Source: Halorussus halobius (GTDB taxonomy: Archaea > Halobacteriota > Halobacteria > Halobacteriales > Haladaptataceae). Taken from it: 64,000 nucleotides of DNA. The DNA lies in assembly GCF_004765805.1 (NCBI RefSeq), contig NZ_ML219773.1, positions 744,001 through 808,000 on the forward strand. Direction: 5' to 3'. A program made the translations under genes and the position numbers. A model generated the notes under the pieces. That model made no database searches. It was not told the DNA's origin and worked only from the letters and a program-made list of their open reading frames with translations. This document shows, piece by piece, positions 1-8,488 of this stretch (the first letter of the stretch is position 1; each line of letters begins with the position of its first letter).

Positions 1-313
1 CGACGGTTTCGCCGCCCTCGGCGGCGATGCCGTCGCTGGTGACGAGGACCCACCCGGCCGCTGCGGGGCCGGGATTGCCTCGGCTCGCGCCGTCGAAGTA
101 GACGTAGGCGTGGCCGCCGCCGTCGCGCAGCACGGCTTCGACGTCCTGCGGATTCGCGCCCTGGACCACGACCTTGTCGTCGTAGGCGACCGCGACCGCG
201 TCGCCGTAGGTCGCGCGCCAGCGCTCGTGGTCGTCGTTGCCCGCCGACACGTCCGCGCCCGCCTCGACCAATTTCTCGCGGGCGGCGGCCACGTCGCACT
301 CGATGACCGGCAT
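1..313 (-). CDS. rnhA: Ribonuclease HI, 5' part of gene (3' end outside window)
   Basis: The first about 104 residues are present; the gene runs off the left edge. After an N-terminal region of about 70 residues, which I take to be the extra domain common in haloarchaeal RNase HI, comes YFDGASRGNPG, the type 1 RNase H beta-strand carrying the first catalytic Asp. The family cleaves RNA in RNA-DNA hybrids during replication and repair. The ATG at 311-313 is divergent from the TFB gene, with a 176-bp shared promoter region. The remaining catalytic residues lie beyond the window. Confidence 0.85.
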   Translation of the reverse strand, partial: MPVIECDVAAAREKLVEAGADVSAGNDDHERWRATYGDAVAVAYDDKVVVQGANPQDVEAVLRDGGGHAYVYFDGASRGNPGPAAAGWVLVTSDGIAAEGGETV

Positions 314-454
314 GGGCGTTGCTCGGCGGCACCGACGTAAACGATTTCCGGTGGCGGGTCGAACCGGTGATTCGCGTCGTGGGCCGAGTACGTCCGGGAA
401 CGCGCTCGAACCTCGACTTCCGTCCTCTCGGCAAGGACACGTTTCGGCCAAGGG

Positions 455-462
455 TTTAAGTA
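455..462 (+). promoter_or_regulatory. TATA box of first TFB gene
   Basis: TTTAAGTA is centred about 31 nt upstream of the ATG at 490. That predicts transcription starting almost at the start codon, so the mRNA is probably leaderless. Confidence 0.6.
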
Positions 463-489
463 CTTCGGCGATACTACTATAAAAGTGCG

Positions 490-1455
490 ATGACACGGTC
501 CACTCGCCAGCGGGAGCGCCAAGCCGAGGCGGAGGAAACGGCGGAGGAGTCAGAGGGTGTACGGGAATGCCCGGAGTGTGGTTCTGACAACCTCGTCAAG
601 AGTTCCGACAGGGCGGAGCTCGTGTGTGATGACTGCGGTCTGGTCGTGGAGGAAGAACAGATAGACCCCGGCCCCGAGTGGCGGGCGTTCAACCACCAGG
701 AGCGCCAGGAGAAGTCCCGCGTGGGTGCCCCGACCACGCAGACGATGCACGACAAGGGGCTGACGACCACCATCGACTGGAAGGACAAGGACGCGTACGG
801 CCGTTCGATTTCCTCGAAGAAGCGCTCGCAGATGCATCGGTTGCGCAAGTGGCAAGAGCGCATCCGGACGAAGGACGCGGGCGAGCGCAACCTCCAGTTC
901 GCGCTGAGCGAGATCGACCGCATGGCGTCGGCGCTGGGCGTGCCCCGGTCGGTCCGCGAGGTGGCGTCGGTCATCTACCGGCGGGCGTTGAAGGAGGACC
1001 TCATCCGGGGCCGGTCCATCGAGGGGGTCGCCACCAGCGCGCTGTACGCCGCCTGCCGCAAGGAGGGCATCCCGCGAAGCCTCGAAGAGATCTCGGAGGT
1101 CTCGCGGGTCGAGCGTAAGGAAATCGGACGAACCTATCGGTACATCTCCCAGGAACTCGGCCTGGAGATGAAGCCCGTCGACCCGAAGAAGTACGTGCCC
1201 CGCTTTTGCTCGGAGCTCGAACTCAGCGAGGAGGTCCAGACCAAGGCCAACGAGATTATCGAGACCACCGCCGAGGAGGGCCTGCTGTCGGGCAAGTCGC
1301 CGACGGGGTACGCGGCCGCCGCCATCTACGCCGCCTCGCTCCTGTGCAACGAGAAAAAGACCCAGCGCGAGGTCGCCGACGTCGCCCAGGTCACCGAAGT
1401 CACCATCCGCAACCGCTACCAGGAACAGATCGAGGCGATGGGCATCCACAGCTGA
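490..1455 (+). CDS. tfb: Transcription initiation factor IIB (TFB)
   Basis: General initiation factor of 321 residues. It bridges TBP on the TATA box and RNA polymerase. The zinc ribbon has Cys at about 27, 30, 46 and 49 (CPEC...CDDC), followed by the B-reader/linker ([17 protein letters not shown]) and two cyclin-like repeats from about residue 115 to the end. The second repeat ends with a helix-turn-helix ([13 protein letters not shown]) that contacts BRE DNA. Full length for the family. It is one of two TFB genes here (the other is at 53 kb), as expected for haloarchaea, which keep several paralogues for promoter selectivity. Confidence 0.96.
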   Translation: MTRSTRQRERQAEAEETAEESEGVRECPECGSDNLVKSSDRAELVCDDCGLVVEEEQIDPGPEWRAFNHQERQEKSRVGAPTTQTMHDKGLTTTIDWKDKDAYGRSISSKKRSQMHRLRKWQERIRTKDAGERNLQFALSEIDRMASALGVPRSVREVASVIYRRALKEDLIRGRSIEGVATSALYAACRKEGIPRSLEEISEVSRVERKEIGRTYRYISQELGLEMKPVDPKKYVPRFCSELELSEEVQTKANEIIETTAEEGLLSGKSPTGYAAAAIYAASLLCNEKKTQREVADVAQVTEVTIRNRYQEQIEAMGIHS

Positions 1456-1631
1456 CGCCGGGGCGAATTTCGACGATTCCTCGCGGTTCGACACGTCCGC
1501 GCCGACCGGTCTCGACCGCTGCGTAGTTTCAAGGACGAGGACGGGACGAACAGTCCCCGTGACCTGAGACCTGACGCGGGGCGGCCGAGCGAAACCGGCG
1601 GTGCGACCGCTCCGCGACCGGACAGCACCAC

Positions 1632-1682
1632 CTGCACGCTCCACTAACCTGCACGCCCCACTAACCTGCATGCCCCACTGAT
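1632..1682. repeat. Short tandem repeat, 17 bp x 3
   Basis: Three adjacent copies of a 17-bp unit close to CTGCACGCCCCACTAAC begin at 1632, 1649 and 1666, with the last diverged. They lie between the TFB stop and the promoter of nreA. No function is suggested by the sequence. Confidence 0.6.
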
Positions 1683-1734
1683 TCGTGCGGTCCCCGAGTA
1701 AGGTTCAAATCGTTCGGGACCCAAGCGGGGGCGA

Positions 1735-2994
1735 ATGCGTCTCGACGAGTACATCGAGGACCTGGAGCCGGACGACGAGGACCGCAAGCGCCGGCTCGCC
1801 GAGGAGAAGTCCTACGAGATTCTCGACTACGTCGAGCAGGTCGAGGACCGCTTCTCCGAGGTGACGCAGGGCGACGCGATGGTCGGGAGCACGTCGCCTT
1901 CGGTGTTCGTCGGGCACTCGAACTACCCCAGCGTCTCGACGGGTATCCTCTCGCCGGTCGGCGCGGAGGAGCGCGCCGCGGAGTTCGCCACCAGCAGCGA
2001 GTGGTACCAGCGCGGTCTCGACATCGACAACGTGCTCCAGTACCGGACCGGCCTGCTCAACTCCAACCACTCGGCCGACGTGGGCAACGTCTCGGACGCG
2101 TGGGACGGCTTCCTCGGCACACAGCGCGAGGTCGCCATCGCCGACCGGCCCGTCGACGTCGAGATCGGCCTCTCGAACTCGCTGGACCTCGACCTCGACC
2201 TCGACGACGTGACCACGCCCACGGGTCCCTCGGCGCGTGCGACATCGGCCGACCTCACCGAGAACCCCCACGTTCCCCGGCCGGTGAAGAAGACCCTCGA
2301 AGACGACGACTGGCAGGCCCAGGGCGCGATGACCTACCTCTACCGACGGGGGTTCGACGTCTACGACATCAACGACGTCCTCTCGGCGGGCGCGCTCGGT
2401 CGGGGCGAGAACCGGCGGCTCGTGCCGACGCGATGGTCGATTACGGCGGTCGACGACACCATCGGGCAGTACCTCCGAGGCGGGATTCGAACCAATCCGA
2501 GCGTCGACGAGACGCAGGTCTGGGTCAACGAGTACGTTGGCAACCGCTACTGGGTCGTCCTGACGCCCGGCCAGTGGGAGTTCGAACTGGTCGAGATGAA
2601 GGCCCCCGGCAGCATCTGGAACCAGGACCCCACGGGCGAGACGTGGATGAGCAGCGCCCACGAGGGGTACGAGGGCCGGACCAGTTACGTCGACGAGACG
2701 GCGGGTGCGTACTACGCCTCCCGACTGGGCGTCCTCGAACACCTCGACTCGGTCGGTCGACAGGCGAAGTGTCTCGTCCTGCGGGAGGTCTCGGACGAGT
2801 ACTGGGCACCGGTCGGCGTCTGGCAGATTCGCGAGAGCGTCCGGAACGCCTTCGACGGCGAGTACGGCGAGGCCGAGACGTTCCACGGCGCGGTCCGAGC
2901 ACTGTCCGACCAGCTCCCCGTTTCGCTGCCCGCGCTCCGGCGGAAGTCAGAACTGCTGTCGGGCCTGCAGGCCAATCTGGCGGACTTCTCGTGA
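1735..2994 (+). CDS. nreA: DNA repair protein NreA
   Basis: 419 residues resembling the archaeal Nre family throughout (for example SPSVFVGHSNYPSVSTGILSP near residue 50 and NREA-type blocks to the end). The family acts in repair of DNA damage together with the sliding clamp. The extreme C-terminus, LQANLADFS, looks like a PCNA-interacting (PIP) peptide as reported for the family, although the final aromatic pair is reduced to F-S. ATG at 1735 follows an AT-rich box (TTCAAATCG, about 1702-1710). Single gene; the next small ORF is 34 nt downstream. Confidence 0.88.
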   Translation: MRLDEYIEDLEPDDEDRKRRLAEEKSYEILDYVEQVEDRFSEVTQGDAMVGSTSPSVFVGHSNYPSVSTGILSPVGAEERAAEFATSSEWYQRGLDIDNVLQYRTGLLNSNHSADVGNVSDAWDGFLGTQREVAIADRPVDVEIGLSNSLDLDLDLDDVTTPTGPSARATSADLTENPHVPRPVKKTLEDDDWQAQGAMTYLYRRGFDVYDINDVLSAGALGRGENRRLVPTRWSITAVDDTIGQYLRGGIRTNPSVDETQVWVNEYVGNRYWVVLTPGQWEFELVEMKAPGSIWNQDPTGETWMSSAHEGYEGRTSYVDETAGAYYASRLGVLEHLDSVGRQAKCLVLREVSDEYWAPVGVWQIRESVRNAFDGEYGEAETFHGAVRALSDQLPVSLPALRRKSELLSGLQANLADFS

Positions 2995-3028
2995 CAAGGC
3001 TTATGTCCGGCGTCGAACCACGTCAGGT

Positions 3029-3241
3029 ATGGTTCCCCTGTTCGGCCCGGTCCCCGGCGGAATGGAGATCGTCGTCATCCTCCTCATCGCAGTCGTGGTG
3101 TTCGGCCTCCCGCTGGTGTTGCTCGGCGGCGGATTCTTCCTCTACCGTGGCTCGAAGTCCGAGGACGAAGAACTCGCCGCGCTCCGCCGGGAAGTCGAGG
3201 CGCTCCGCGAGGAAATCGAGCAGTTGGACGACGAGGAGTAG
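3029..3241 (+). CDS. Small TatA-like single-span membrane protein
   Basis: 70 residues. The N-terminus (PLFGPVPGGMEIVVILLIAVVVFG) resembles haloarchaeal TatA up to the Phe-Gly hinge. Where TatA would have its amphipathic helix, this protein continues hydrophobic (LPLVLLGGGFFLYRG). The C-terminal 30 residues are a charged heptad-like coiled coil (ELAALRREVEALREEIEQL). Haloarchaeal relatives are often named translocase subunit TatA, but a pore-forming role is doubtful without the amphipathic helix. Its stop abuts the stop of the convergent DUF302 gene. Confidence 0.75.
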   Translation: MVPLFGPVPGGMEIVVILLIAVVVFGLPLVLLGGGFFLYRGSKSEDEELAALRREVEALREEIEQLDDEE

Positions 3242-3694
3242 CTACGCTGCGTCGAGGTTCGACCACGCTTCGTCGACCAGTTCACCGGTCTCGGCCACGA
3301 TGTCGGCCCACTCGTCGTCGTCGGGAGCCAGCCCGACGAGTCGGGCGATTCGCATGATGCTGACGTGGTAGACCACCTGCCGGCCGGGTTCGTCCTGCCA
3401 GACGACCACGTTGCACGGGAACAGCCCGCCGATGCGATTGTCGCTGGCGTCGAGCGCGCGGTCGGCCATGCTCGGGTTGCACGCGCCGAGCACGTAGTAG
3501 GAGTCGTGGTCCGCGCCCTCGACCTTCTCGTTCAGGAGTTCGGAGGGCGAAAACTCCTCGGGAACGCCGAAGCCGGCCGCCACGAACGCTTCCCTGACGT
3601 GCTCGATGGCTTCCTCGTGGTCCATCTCCAGTACTGCTCGCTTCTCGCCGACGTCGCTGGCGTCGAGTGCCGTGGGGTCGATGGGGAGTGGCAT
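3242..3694 (-). CDS. DUF302 domain protein
   Basis: 150 residues. The central and C-terminal part (SYYVLGACNPSMADRALD, IGGLFPCNVVVWQDE, VYHVSIMRIARLVG) is typical of DUF302, a small alpha/beta domain of unknown function. The ATG at 3692-3694 is preferred over an upstream GTG at 3703. The TATA box lies at 3717-3724, about 27 nt ahead of the ATG, which predicts a leaderless mRNA. Confidence 0.85.
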   Translation of the reverse strand: MPLPIDPTALDASDVGEKRAVLEMDHEEAIEHVREAFVAAGFGVPEEFSPSELLNEKVEGADHDSYYVLGACNPSMADRALDASDNRIGGLFPCNVVVWQDEPGRQVVYHVSIMRIARLVGLAPDDDEWADIVAETGELVDEAWSNLDAA

Positions 3695-3716
3695 GCGAGC
3701 CACTTCGCGCCCCGGA

Positions 3717-3724
3717 GATAAAAA
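3717..3724 (-). promoter_or_regulatory. TATA box of DUF302 gene
   Basis: TTTTTATC on the minus strand, centred 27 nt from the ATG at 3694. This spacing decides the start codon. Confidence 0.6.
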
Positions 3725-3742
3725 GTGGCGCTCTTCGGGAAC

Positions 3743-4423
3743 TCAGACCGGAATCGGAAGCCACGACAGCCAGCGAACCACCCGCTCGGTCGGGACGAGC
3801 GGTGGATGGAGCACCAGCCAGTCCAGCACCGCGAGCCCCGCCCCGTGGGCGACCACTGACGGCAGGATGGACTCGCTCTCGTAGTCGACCGCGCCGAACA
3901 GCACGTCGGTCGGCCCCGACAGCGCCAGTTCGATGGGCGGCTTGTACATGTGGTGGAAGGCGTACACAACCGGGCTGATGAACACGCTCTTGAACCCGAG
4001 TTCTCGCACGCCGACGCACAGCAACCCCCGGTAGTACGTCTCGGCGGCCAGCGCGATGACGAACTGCGCGACCGCGTGCGGGAGGAACTCCCGGAGCGCG
4101 GCGCTGGTCTCCCACATCGGATAGTAGGCGCGGACGGTCGGGAGCGAGGACCCGACCACGTAGAACGGGAGGACGAACAGCACGAGCAACACGGTGTTGC
4201 GGACCGCGGTCCGGTCGACGCGGAAGCCGATGTGGCGACCGTGCCGCGCCGCGAGCGCGAGCGGTGCGAGGACGTAGACGACGACGTCTCTGAGGAGTCG
4301 GTCGGTCAGTCCCGTCACGTCCCACGTCATCCAGACGGCGGTCAACACCGCTCCGGCGAGGAGTGCGCGCTGGACCCAGCTCAGCCGGGCGACGCGCCGG
4401 CGGACCGACCGAGCGACGGACAC
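3743..4423 (-). CDS. CPBP family intramembrane metalloprotease
   Basis: 226 residues with about six membrane spans. It carries the CPBP/Rce1 signature elements: AETYYRG at about residues 127-133, an FHH pair near 157-158 and AHGAGLAVLD near 195. These supply the Glu and His metal/water ligands in the family, which cleaves prenylated proteins or acts in bacteriocin immunity; the archaeal substrate is unknown. The canonical EExxxR reads A-E-T-Y-Y-R here, so the first Glu is replaced. GTG start directly after the stop of the DUF5789-like gene, so the two form an operon. Confidence 0.82.
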   Translation of the reverse strand: MSVARSVRRRVARLSWVQRALLAGAVLTAVWMTWDVTGLTDRLLRDVVVYVLAPLALAARHGRHIGFRVDRTAVRNTVLLVLFVLPFYVVGSSLPTVRAYYPMWETSAALREFLPHAVAQFVIALAAETYYRGLLCVGVRELGFKSVFISPVVYAFHHMYKPPIELALSGPTDVLFGAVDYESESILPSVVAHGAGLAVLDWLVLHPPLVPTERVVRWLSWLPIPV

Positions 4424-4424
4424 G

Positions 4425-4715
4425 CTACTCGCTCGCGGTCGGGACCGGACCGGTCCCCGCGACGGCTCGGACCGCCTCGAGGAACTCCTGACGGCTCTCG
4501 AAGTAGGTCGCGTCGACCTCGTCCAGCAGCGCCGCGACCTCGCGGGGCCCGTCGGGCGTCCGGACGGTCACGTCGCCCTCCTTCCGGCGGACCTCGCTGT
4601 GCTCGATGGGCCAGTGGAGTCGCGACGCCACGCGCGCCAGCGGCGCGCCCTCGACCGGTTCACCCTCGCCGAGTTCGACGGCAGGTTCCGCGTCCTCGTC
4701 GTTGTCGTCAGCCAT
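4425..4715 (-). CDS. DUF5789-like small protein
   Basis: 96 residues with an acidic N-terminus. The conserved block EGAPLARVASRLHWPIEHSEV, then TVRTPDGPREVAALL and TYFESRQEFLEAVR, is what I recall of the haloarchaeal DUF5789 family, function unknown. ATG at 4713-4715. It is first in a two-gene operon with the CPBP protease (1-nt gap). Confidence 0.75.
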   Translation of the reverse strand: MADDNDEDAEPAVELGEGEPVEGAPLARVASRLHWPIEHSEVRRKEGDVTVRTPDGPREVAALLDEVDATYFESRQEFLEAVRAVAGTGPVPTASE

Positions 4716-4831
4716 GTCTCCGACTTCGGAAGCCCCAAGATTAGGGTTTTCGATACGACCCAATCGGTCGCCGCGCTCGCGGCCGCCCGGTCGGGACGCG
4801 CGGCGGCGTCCGGGACCAGCCGGGCGGCCGA

Positions 4832-5128
4832 TTACGCCCGGACGACGACGTGGCCGTCGCTGTACACCGTGATATCGTAGTCGAGCAGCGAGAAGACCAC
4901 GTGACCGCTCCCCCGGGGCATCCCGTTGTGTCGGTCGTCGAATAGGTTGTCGAGCGCGTCGGGGTCGATGCGGTCGTACAGCCGAGCCCCGAGTTCGGCG
5001 GGGTCGGCGTCGGCCGCGTCGGCGACCGCCTCTATGACTGCGGCGCTGAGCGGTTCGTTTCTGTCGTAGGTCGTGGTCTCGACGACGCCAGCGTCCTCGC
5101 TGAGGTCCTCGGTCATGTTCTCACTCAT
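4832..5128 (-). CDS. HalOD1 output domain protein
   Basis: 98 residues. The pattern YDRNEPLSAAVIEAVADAAD...LYDRIDPDALDNLFD...VVFSLLDYDITVYSDGHVVV is the haloarchaeal HalOD1 domain, a predicted output module also found behind response-regulator receivers. Here it stands alone. An upstream in-frame GTG at 5173 would precede the predicted transcription start, because the TATA box lies at 5181-5187. ATG 5126-5128 is therefore used, leaving a leader of about 29 nt. Confidence 0.85.
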   Translation of the reverse strand: MSENMTEDLSEDAGVVETTTYDRNEPLSAAVIEAVADAADADPAELGARLYDRIDPDALDNLFDDRHNGMPRGSGHVVFSLLDYDITVYSDGHVVVRA

Positions 5129-5180
5129 CCTCGTATCCCACCGTTCGGTCAGTGATATCGGAGTGTGGTCCACCTACGCA

Positions 5181-5187
5181 TAAAAAA
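5181..5187 (-). promoter_or_regulatory. TATA box of HalOD1 gene
   Basis: TTTTTTA on the minus strand predicts transcription from about 5157, which excludes the GTG at 5173 as a start. Confidence 0.55.
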
Positions 5188-5251
5188 TCACCGTATGACA
5201 TTTGAAACGGTTGGGGGAGTGTCAATACAAACGGGTCGTGTTCGGTCCGGC

Positions 5252-6538
5252 TCAGGGCTCGTTCTCCGCGATTTCCCGGATTGCCCCCGCGAGCACGTCG
5301 ATACCGATGGGGATGGTGTCCTCGTCCACGTCGAAGGTCGCGGTGTGGTGGCCGCCCGGGTGGTCGGTGCCGACGCCGACGTACGCCGCGAGTCCGCCGT
5401 TCTGCTGGACCGCTCGCATCAGGTAGGTCGCGTCCTCGCTCCCGCCGAGTTCGTCGCGCTCGAGAACGCTGTCGACGTCGTCGAGGCCGGTGGCGACGTC
5501 GCCGACGACGTCCACGAGTTCGCCGTCGCTCTCGGCGCTCGGTGCCTCGCCGTTGGTCTCGTACGCGACCGCGCAGCCGTGCATCTCGGCCGCCGCGTTC
5601 ACGACGCGCTCGGCGCGCTCGGCCGTGTAGTCCTTGAGTTCGGTGGTCTCGCCTCGGACCTCCCCTTCGAGGGCCGCGCGCTCGGCGATGATGTTGGTCG
5701 CGGTGCCGCCCTCGACCGTGCCCGCGTTGACGCGGGTGGGGCCGTCCTCGTGGCGCGGGATGGCGTAGAGGTTCTGGATGGCGGTCGCGAGCGCCTGGAT
5801 CGCGTTCTCGCCCTCGTTGGGCTGGCCGCCGGCGTGAGCCGGCTCGCCCTCGAACTCGGCCGCGAACTGGCTGACCGCGAGGAAGCCGTCCATGCCCGCG
5901 ATTACCTCGCCGGTCGGGTGGTCGAGGCCGACGTGGACCGCGAGCAGGTAGTCGACGTCCGCGAGGTGGTCGCTCTCGGCCATCGCCTTCCCGCCGGCGA
6001 TCATCTCCTCGCCAGGCTGGAAGAAGACCTTCAGCGTGCCGGGGAACTCGCCGTCCTTCACGGCCTCGACGACGCCCAGCCCGATGGTCGCGTGGGCGTC
6101 GTGACCGCAGGCGTGCATCGCGCCCTCGTGCTCCGAACGGAACCCCTCGGCGGCGGGAACGTGGTCGTCGTCGGTCGACTCTCCCCGAAGGAGGCCGTCG
6201 ATGTCGACCCGGAGGCCCACGGTCGGTCCCTCGCGCTCGCCCTCGACGACCGCGACCGCGCCGGTGTAGCCGCCCTCAAGGCGTTCGAGGATTGCCTCGT
6301 CCGCGCCCGCCTCGCGGGCCTGCTCGTACCACTCGGCGAGTTCCTCGTCGTCGGGGACCGCCATGCGCTCGTCCTCGGCGATGGCGTCCGGGCCGACGTA
6401 GAGGTCGTCGACGCCGATGCGTTCGAGTTCCTCGACGATTCGTGCGGTGGTGTAGAACTCGCGCCACGCGGGCTCGGGGTGGCGGTGGAGGTCGCGGCGA
6501 ATCTCGACCAGTCGGTCTCGCTCGACTCGTTGGCTCAT
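5252..6538 (-). CDS. M20 family amidohydrolase
   Basis: 428 residues, cytoplasmic. The metal centre motif HACGHDAHATIGLG lies near residue 170, the PGEE motif with the general base just after it, and HTATF near the end. The lid domain (AEFEGEPAHAGGQPNEGENA) lies between. The overall pattern is that of the AbgA/IAA-amino-acid hydrolase branch, which hydrolyses N-acyl amino acids; the substrate cannot be read from sequence. ATG 6536-6538 has a TATA-like CTTAAGG at about 6563-6569, giving a leaderless mRNA. The reading frame stays open far upstream through the repeat region, but that part is not conserved. Confidence 0.88.
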   Translation of the reverse strand: MSQRVERDRLVEIRRDLHRHPEPAWREFYTTARIVEELERIGVDDLYVGPDAIAEDERMAVPDDEELAEWYEQAREAGADEAILERLEGGYTGAVAVVEGEREGPTVGLRVDIDGLLRGESTDDDHVPAAEGFRSEHEGAMHACGHDAHATIGLGVVEAVKDGEFPGTLKVFFQPGEEMIAGGKAMAESDHLADVDYLLAVHVGLDHPTGEVIAGMDGFLAVSQFAAEFEGEPAHAGGQPNEGENAIQALATAIQNLYAIPRHEDGPTRVNAGTVEGGTATNIIAERAALEGEVRGETTELKDYTAERAERVVNAAAEMHGCAVAYETNGEAPSAESDGELVDVVGDVATGLDDVDSVLERDELGGSEDATYLMRAVQQNGGLAAYVGVGTDHPGGHHTATFDVDEDTIPIGIDVLAGAIREIAENEP

Positions 6539-6650
6539 GGGCGTTCGGAGGAACGTGGAGGCCTTAAGTGCTTGAGGCCCGGCAAACCGTGCTGGCGACG
6601 GGTTGGCCGACAACTCGACGGTTCCGCGTCGCGCGCCGGCCCGACGGGCA

Positions 6651-6721
6651 AATCGGCGCATGTTGGTCCTACAGACGAATCGGCGCATGCTGGTCCTACA
6701 GACGAATCGGCGCGTGCTGGC
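6651..6721. repeat. Tandem repeat, 27 bp x 2.6
   Basis: Units beginning AATCGGCGCATGYTGGTCC start at 6651, 6678 and 6705 (third truncated). Units 1 and 2 differ by one base. The array leads straight into the hairpin of element copy A. Confidence 0.85.
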
Positions 6722-6890
6722 GGACCCTCGTGGTCCGCCAAGCCGCGCGAGGGCTGAGGACCGCAGCAACGCGAGGACCGCAAGCGGTTGGGGAGGCGTG
6801 AGGCTCGCAGTCGCGGTGCGGATGCGGTGCGGATGCGGTGCGGTCGCGGTGACTCATTGGCTCAAGCAGTAGCTCGTTCGCTTCGAACTC
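6708..6890 (+). repeat. Dispersed haloarchaeal element, copy A
   Basis: In order: a 9-bp hairpin with loop CTCGT (6718-6740), a purine-rich block with two GAGGACCGCA motifs, GGTTGGGGAGGCGTGAGGC (about 6787-6805), GCGGTGCGGAT repeats (about 6813-6850), and the tail ending GCAGTAGCTCG. The same order of blocks occurs at 40.0, 40.3, 50.4 and 63.6 kb. Confidence 0.8.
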
Positions 6891-6897
6891 CACGAAA

Positions 6898-6992
6898 AAC
6901 CACTCTCAACACCAGCAACCACTCTCAACACCAGCAACCACTCTCAACACTAGCAACCACTCCCAGCACCAGCAACCACTCCCGAACACCAA
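6898..6992. repeat. Tandem repeat, 19 bp x 5
   Basis: Five units of AACCACTCTCAACACCAGC start at 6898, 6917, 6936, 6955 and 6974, progressively diverging. There are no spacers, so it is not a CRISPR array. It follows the tail of dispersed element copy A by a few bases. Confidence 0.9.
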
Positions 6993-7116
6993 CACGCGAC
7001 GCCCACCAGCCATCGAGTACGAGCCACGAAAGCGGCGAAAAACAGCCCCGAACAGGAAGTAACCCCCGAACAGGGAACAAGCCTCGAACGAGAGAATCAG
7101 AGCCGAAATCGGAACG

Positions 7117-7443
7117 TCAGGCCATCTGCTCTATCTGTTCGAGTTCGACCTCGACGTGGACGCCGTCGGGGAAGTCGAACTCGGCGACCTGTCGGGCCAA
7201 GTCGTTGTGGCCCACGATCTCCATCTGGCGGCTGTACACCGTGTACTCCCACGACCGGAACTGGCGGGACTGGTCGCCGGACGTGGACTTGTACTGGGGG
7301 ACCGTGATGCGGTCCGGCGGGGCCGAGTGGGGGCCGCGTAGCTCCGCGCCCTTTCGTTGTGCTGTCGAGCGAATCTCGTCGACGACGTGCTCCAGCGCGG
7401 GCCGATTCCCGCTCTGGAGTTGGATGCGAGTGACGAAGGTCAT
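7117..7443 (-). CDS. uS10-like ribosomal protein family member
   Basis: 108 residues. The arrangement of strands and the motif HSAPPDRITVPQ...FRSWEYTVYSRQMEIVGHNDLARQV resemble ribosomal protein uS10 (RpsJ), but the sequence is clearly divergent and a uS10/mL48-type paralogue is the best description. Haloarchaea have the true S10 beside EF-1 alpha, so this is probably a second copy with a specialised role. ATG 7441-7443 is chosen over GTG 7476 because a TATA-like element near 7484 predicts a start of transcription between them. Confidence 0.75.
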   Translation of the reverse strand: MTFVTRIQLQSGNRPALEHVVDEIRSTAQRKGAELRGPHSAPPDRITVPQYKSTSGDQSRQFRSWEYTVYSRQMEIVGHNDLARQVAEFDFPDGVHVEVELEQIEQMA

Positions 7444-7536
7444 GGCTGGGAGTTCGGTGTCGCTGTGTTTCTGCACGGAGCTACGTAAATCGTCTGCTCT
7501 CGGTCGGAGTGTGGCGGTCGAAAAATCGACCCCGGG

Positions 7537-8298
7537 TCAGTCGTCGCGCTCGACGACCTCTATCTCGTGGCCGTCCGCGTCCTTCGTGAACGCGTACCGG
7601 TCGTCGCAGGACGCGGGGTCGCGGTAGTCCTCGGCGTCGCGGGCCAACAGCGTCTCCCAGTCGTCGTGCAGGTCGTCGGCCCGAATCGCGAGGTGGCCCC
7701 ACGCGTCGCCCAGTTCGTACGAGCGACCGTCGTAGTTGTACGTCAGCTCGACCGCCATCGCCTCGTCGGCCGCGCCCTCGGGCTTCACGAAGTAGTTGGC
7801 GAAGGTGTCGGACTCCCAGCGGCCGGTGTGTTCGTACTCCAGCTTGCGGGTGTACCAGCCCAGCGACTCGTCGGCGTCCTCGACACGGATCATGGTGTGG
7901 TCGAGGCTCCACCGCGCGCCGTGGTCGCGCTCGACGATTTCGACCTCGTGACCGTCGGGGTCTTTGACGAACGCGTACGAGCCACCGCACGAGTCGGGGT
8001 CCCGATAGTCCTCGACGCCCTCGTCCATCAGTTGCTCGTAGGCGTCGTACACGTCCTCGACCCGCACCGCGATGTGGCCCCACGCGTCGCCCAGTTCGTA
8101 GGTGCGGTCGTCGTGGTTGTAGGTGATCTCCAGCAGCGCACCCTCCTCGTGGACGTCCTCGGGGCCGAGGTAGACGTTCGTGAAGGTGTCGGCCTCCCAG
8201 CGGCCCTTCTCCTCGTAATCGAGGTGGTCGCCGTACCAGTCGAGCGTCGCGTCGAGGTCCTCGACGCGCATCATCACGTGGTCGAGCGTCGCGTTCAT
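7537..8298 (-). CDS. Two-domain VOC (glyoxalase/dioxygenase fold) protein
   Basis: 253 residues made of two tandem VOC domains, about 1-125 and 130-253, which match each other closely (TLDHVMMRVEDLDATLDWY against SLDHTMIRVEDADESLGWY; both contain LGDAWGHIAVR-type and GHEVEIVERD-type motifs). Each half keeps the His/Glu metal-ligand positions of glyoxalase I, including WGH and EIVE. Lactoylglutathione-lyase-like detoxification is plausible, but haloarchaea lack glutathione and the substrate is unknown. ATG 8296-8298. Confidence 0.85.
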   Translation of the reverse strand: MNATLDHVMMRVEDLDATLDWYGDHLDYEEKGRWEADTFTNVYLGPEDVHEEGALLEITYNHDDRTYELGDAWGHIAVRVEDVYDAYEQLMDEGVEDYRDPDSCGGSYAFVKDPDGHEVEIVERDHGARWSLDHTMIRVEDADESLGWYTRKLEYEHTGRWESDTFANYFVKPEGAADEAMAVELTYNYDGRSYELGDAWGHLAIRADDLHDDWETLLARDAEDYRDPASCDDRYAFTKDADGHEIEVVERDD

Positions 8299-8488
8299 GA
8301 CGGTCGGACGTTGGCGTGCCGGAGCGAAAAGGCTACGGTTCGCGGAAGCGACGCGGGACGTCGCGACGGTATCGAAAACCGCTGGCGGACGAACAGCGCG
8401 GGCCCGAAGTCACCGAAACAAAGTCCCGAGACCGGACCCTTCGGTCCCGGCCCGCACGCTTAACCGAGACTCACACGAATCCCGACCC

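Larger units (their letters stand above)
6539..7116. other. Gene-free interval with dispersed element copy A and tandem arrays
   Basis: 578 bp between the amidohydrolase start and the 3' end of the uS10-like gene. It holds a 27-bp tandem repeat (6651-6721), dispersed element copy A (6708-6890) and a 19-bp tandem array (6898-6992). The open frames crossing it on both strands are low-complexity products of the repeats and I do not regard them as genes. Confidence 0.7.

Noticed and set aside
5129..5173. N-terminal extension of the HalOD1 gene from GTG 5173
   Set aside because: The TATA box at 5181-5187 places transcription downstream of that GTG.
6898..6992. CRISPR array
   Set aside because: Nineteen-bp units are directly adjacent with no spacers, and no cas genes are present.
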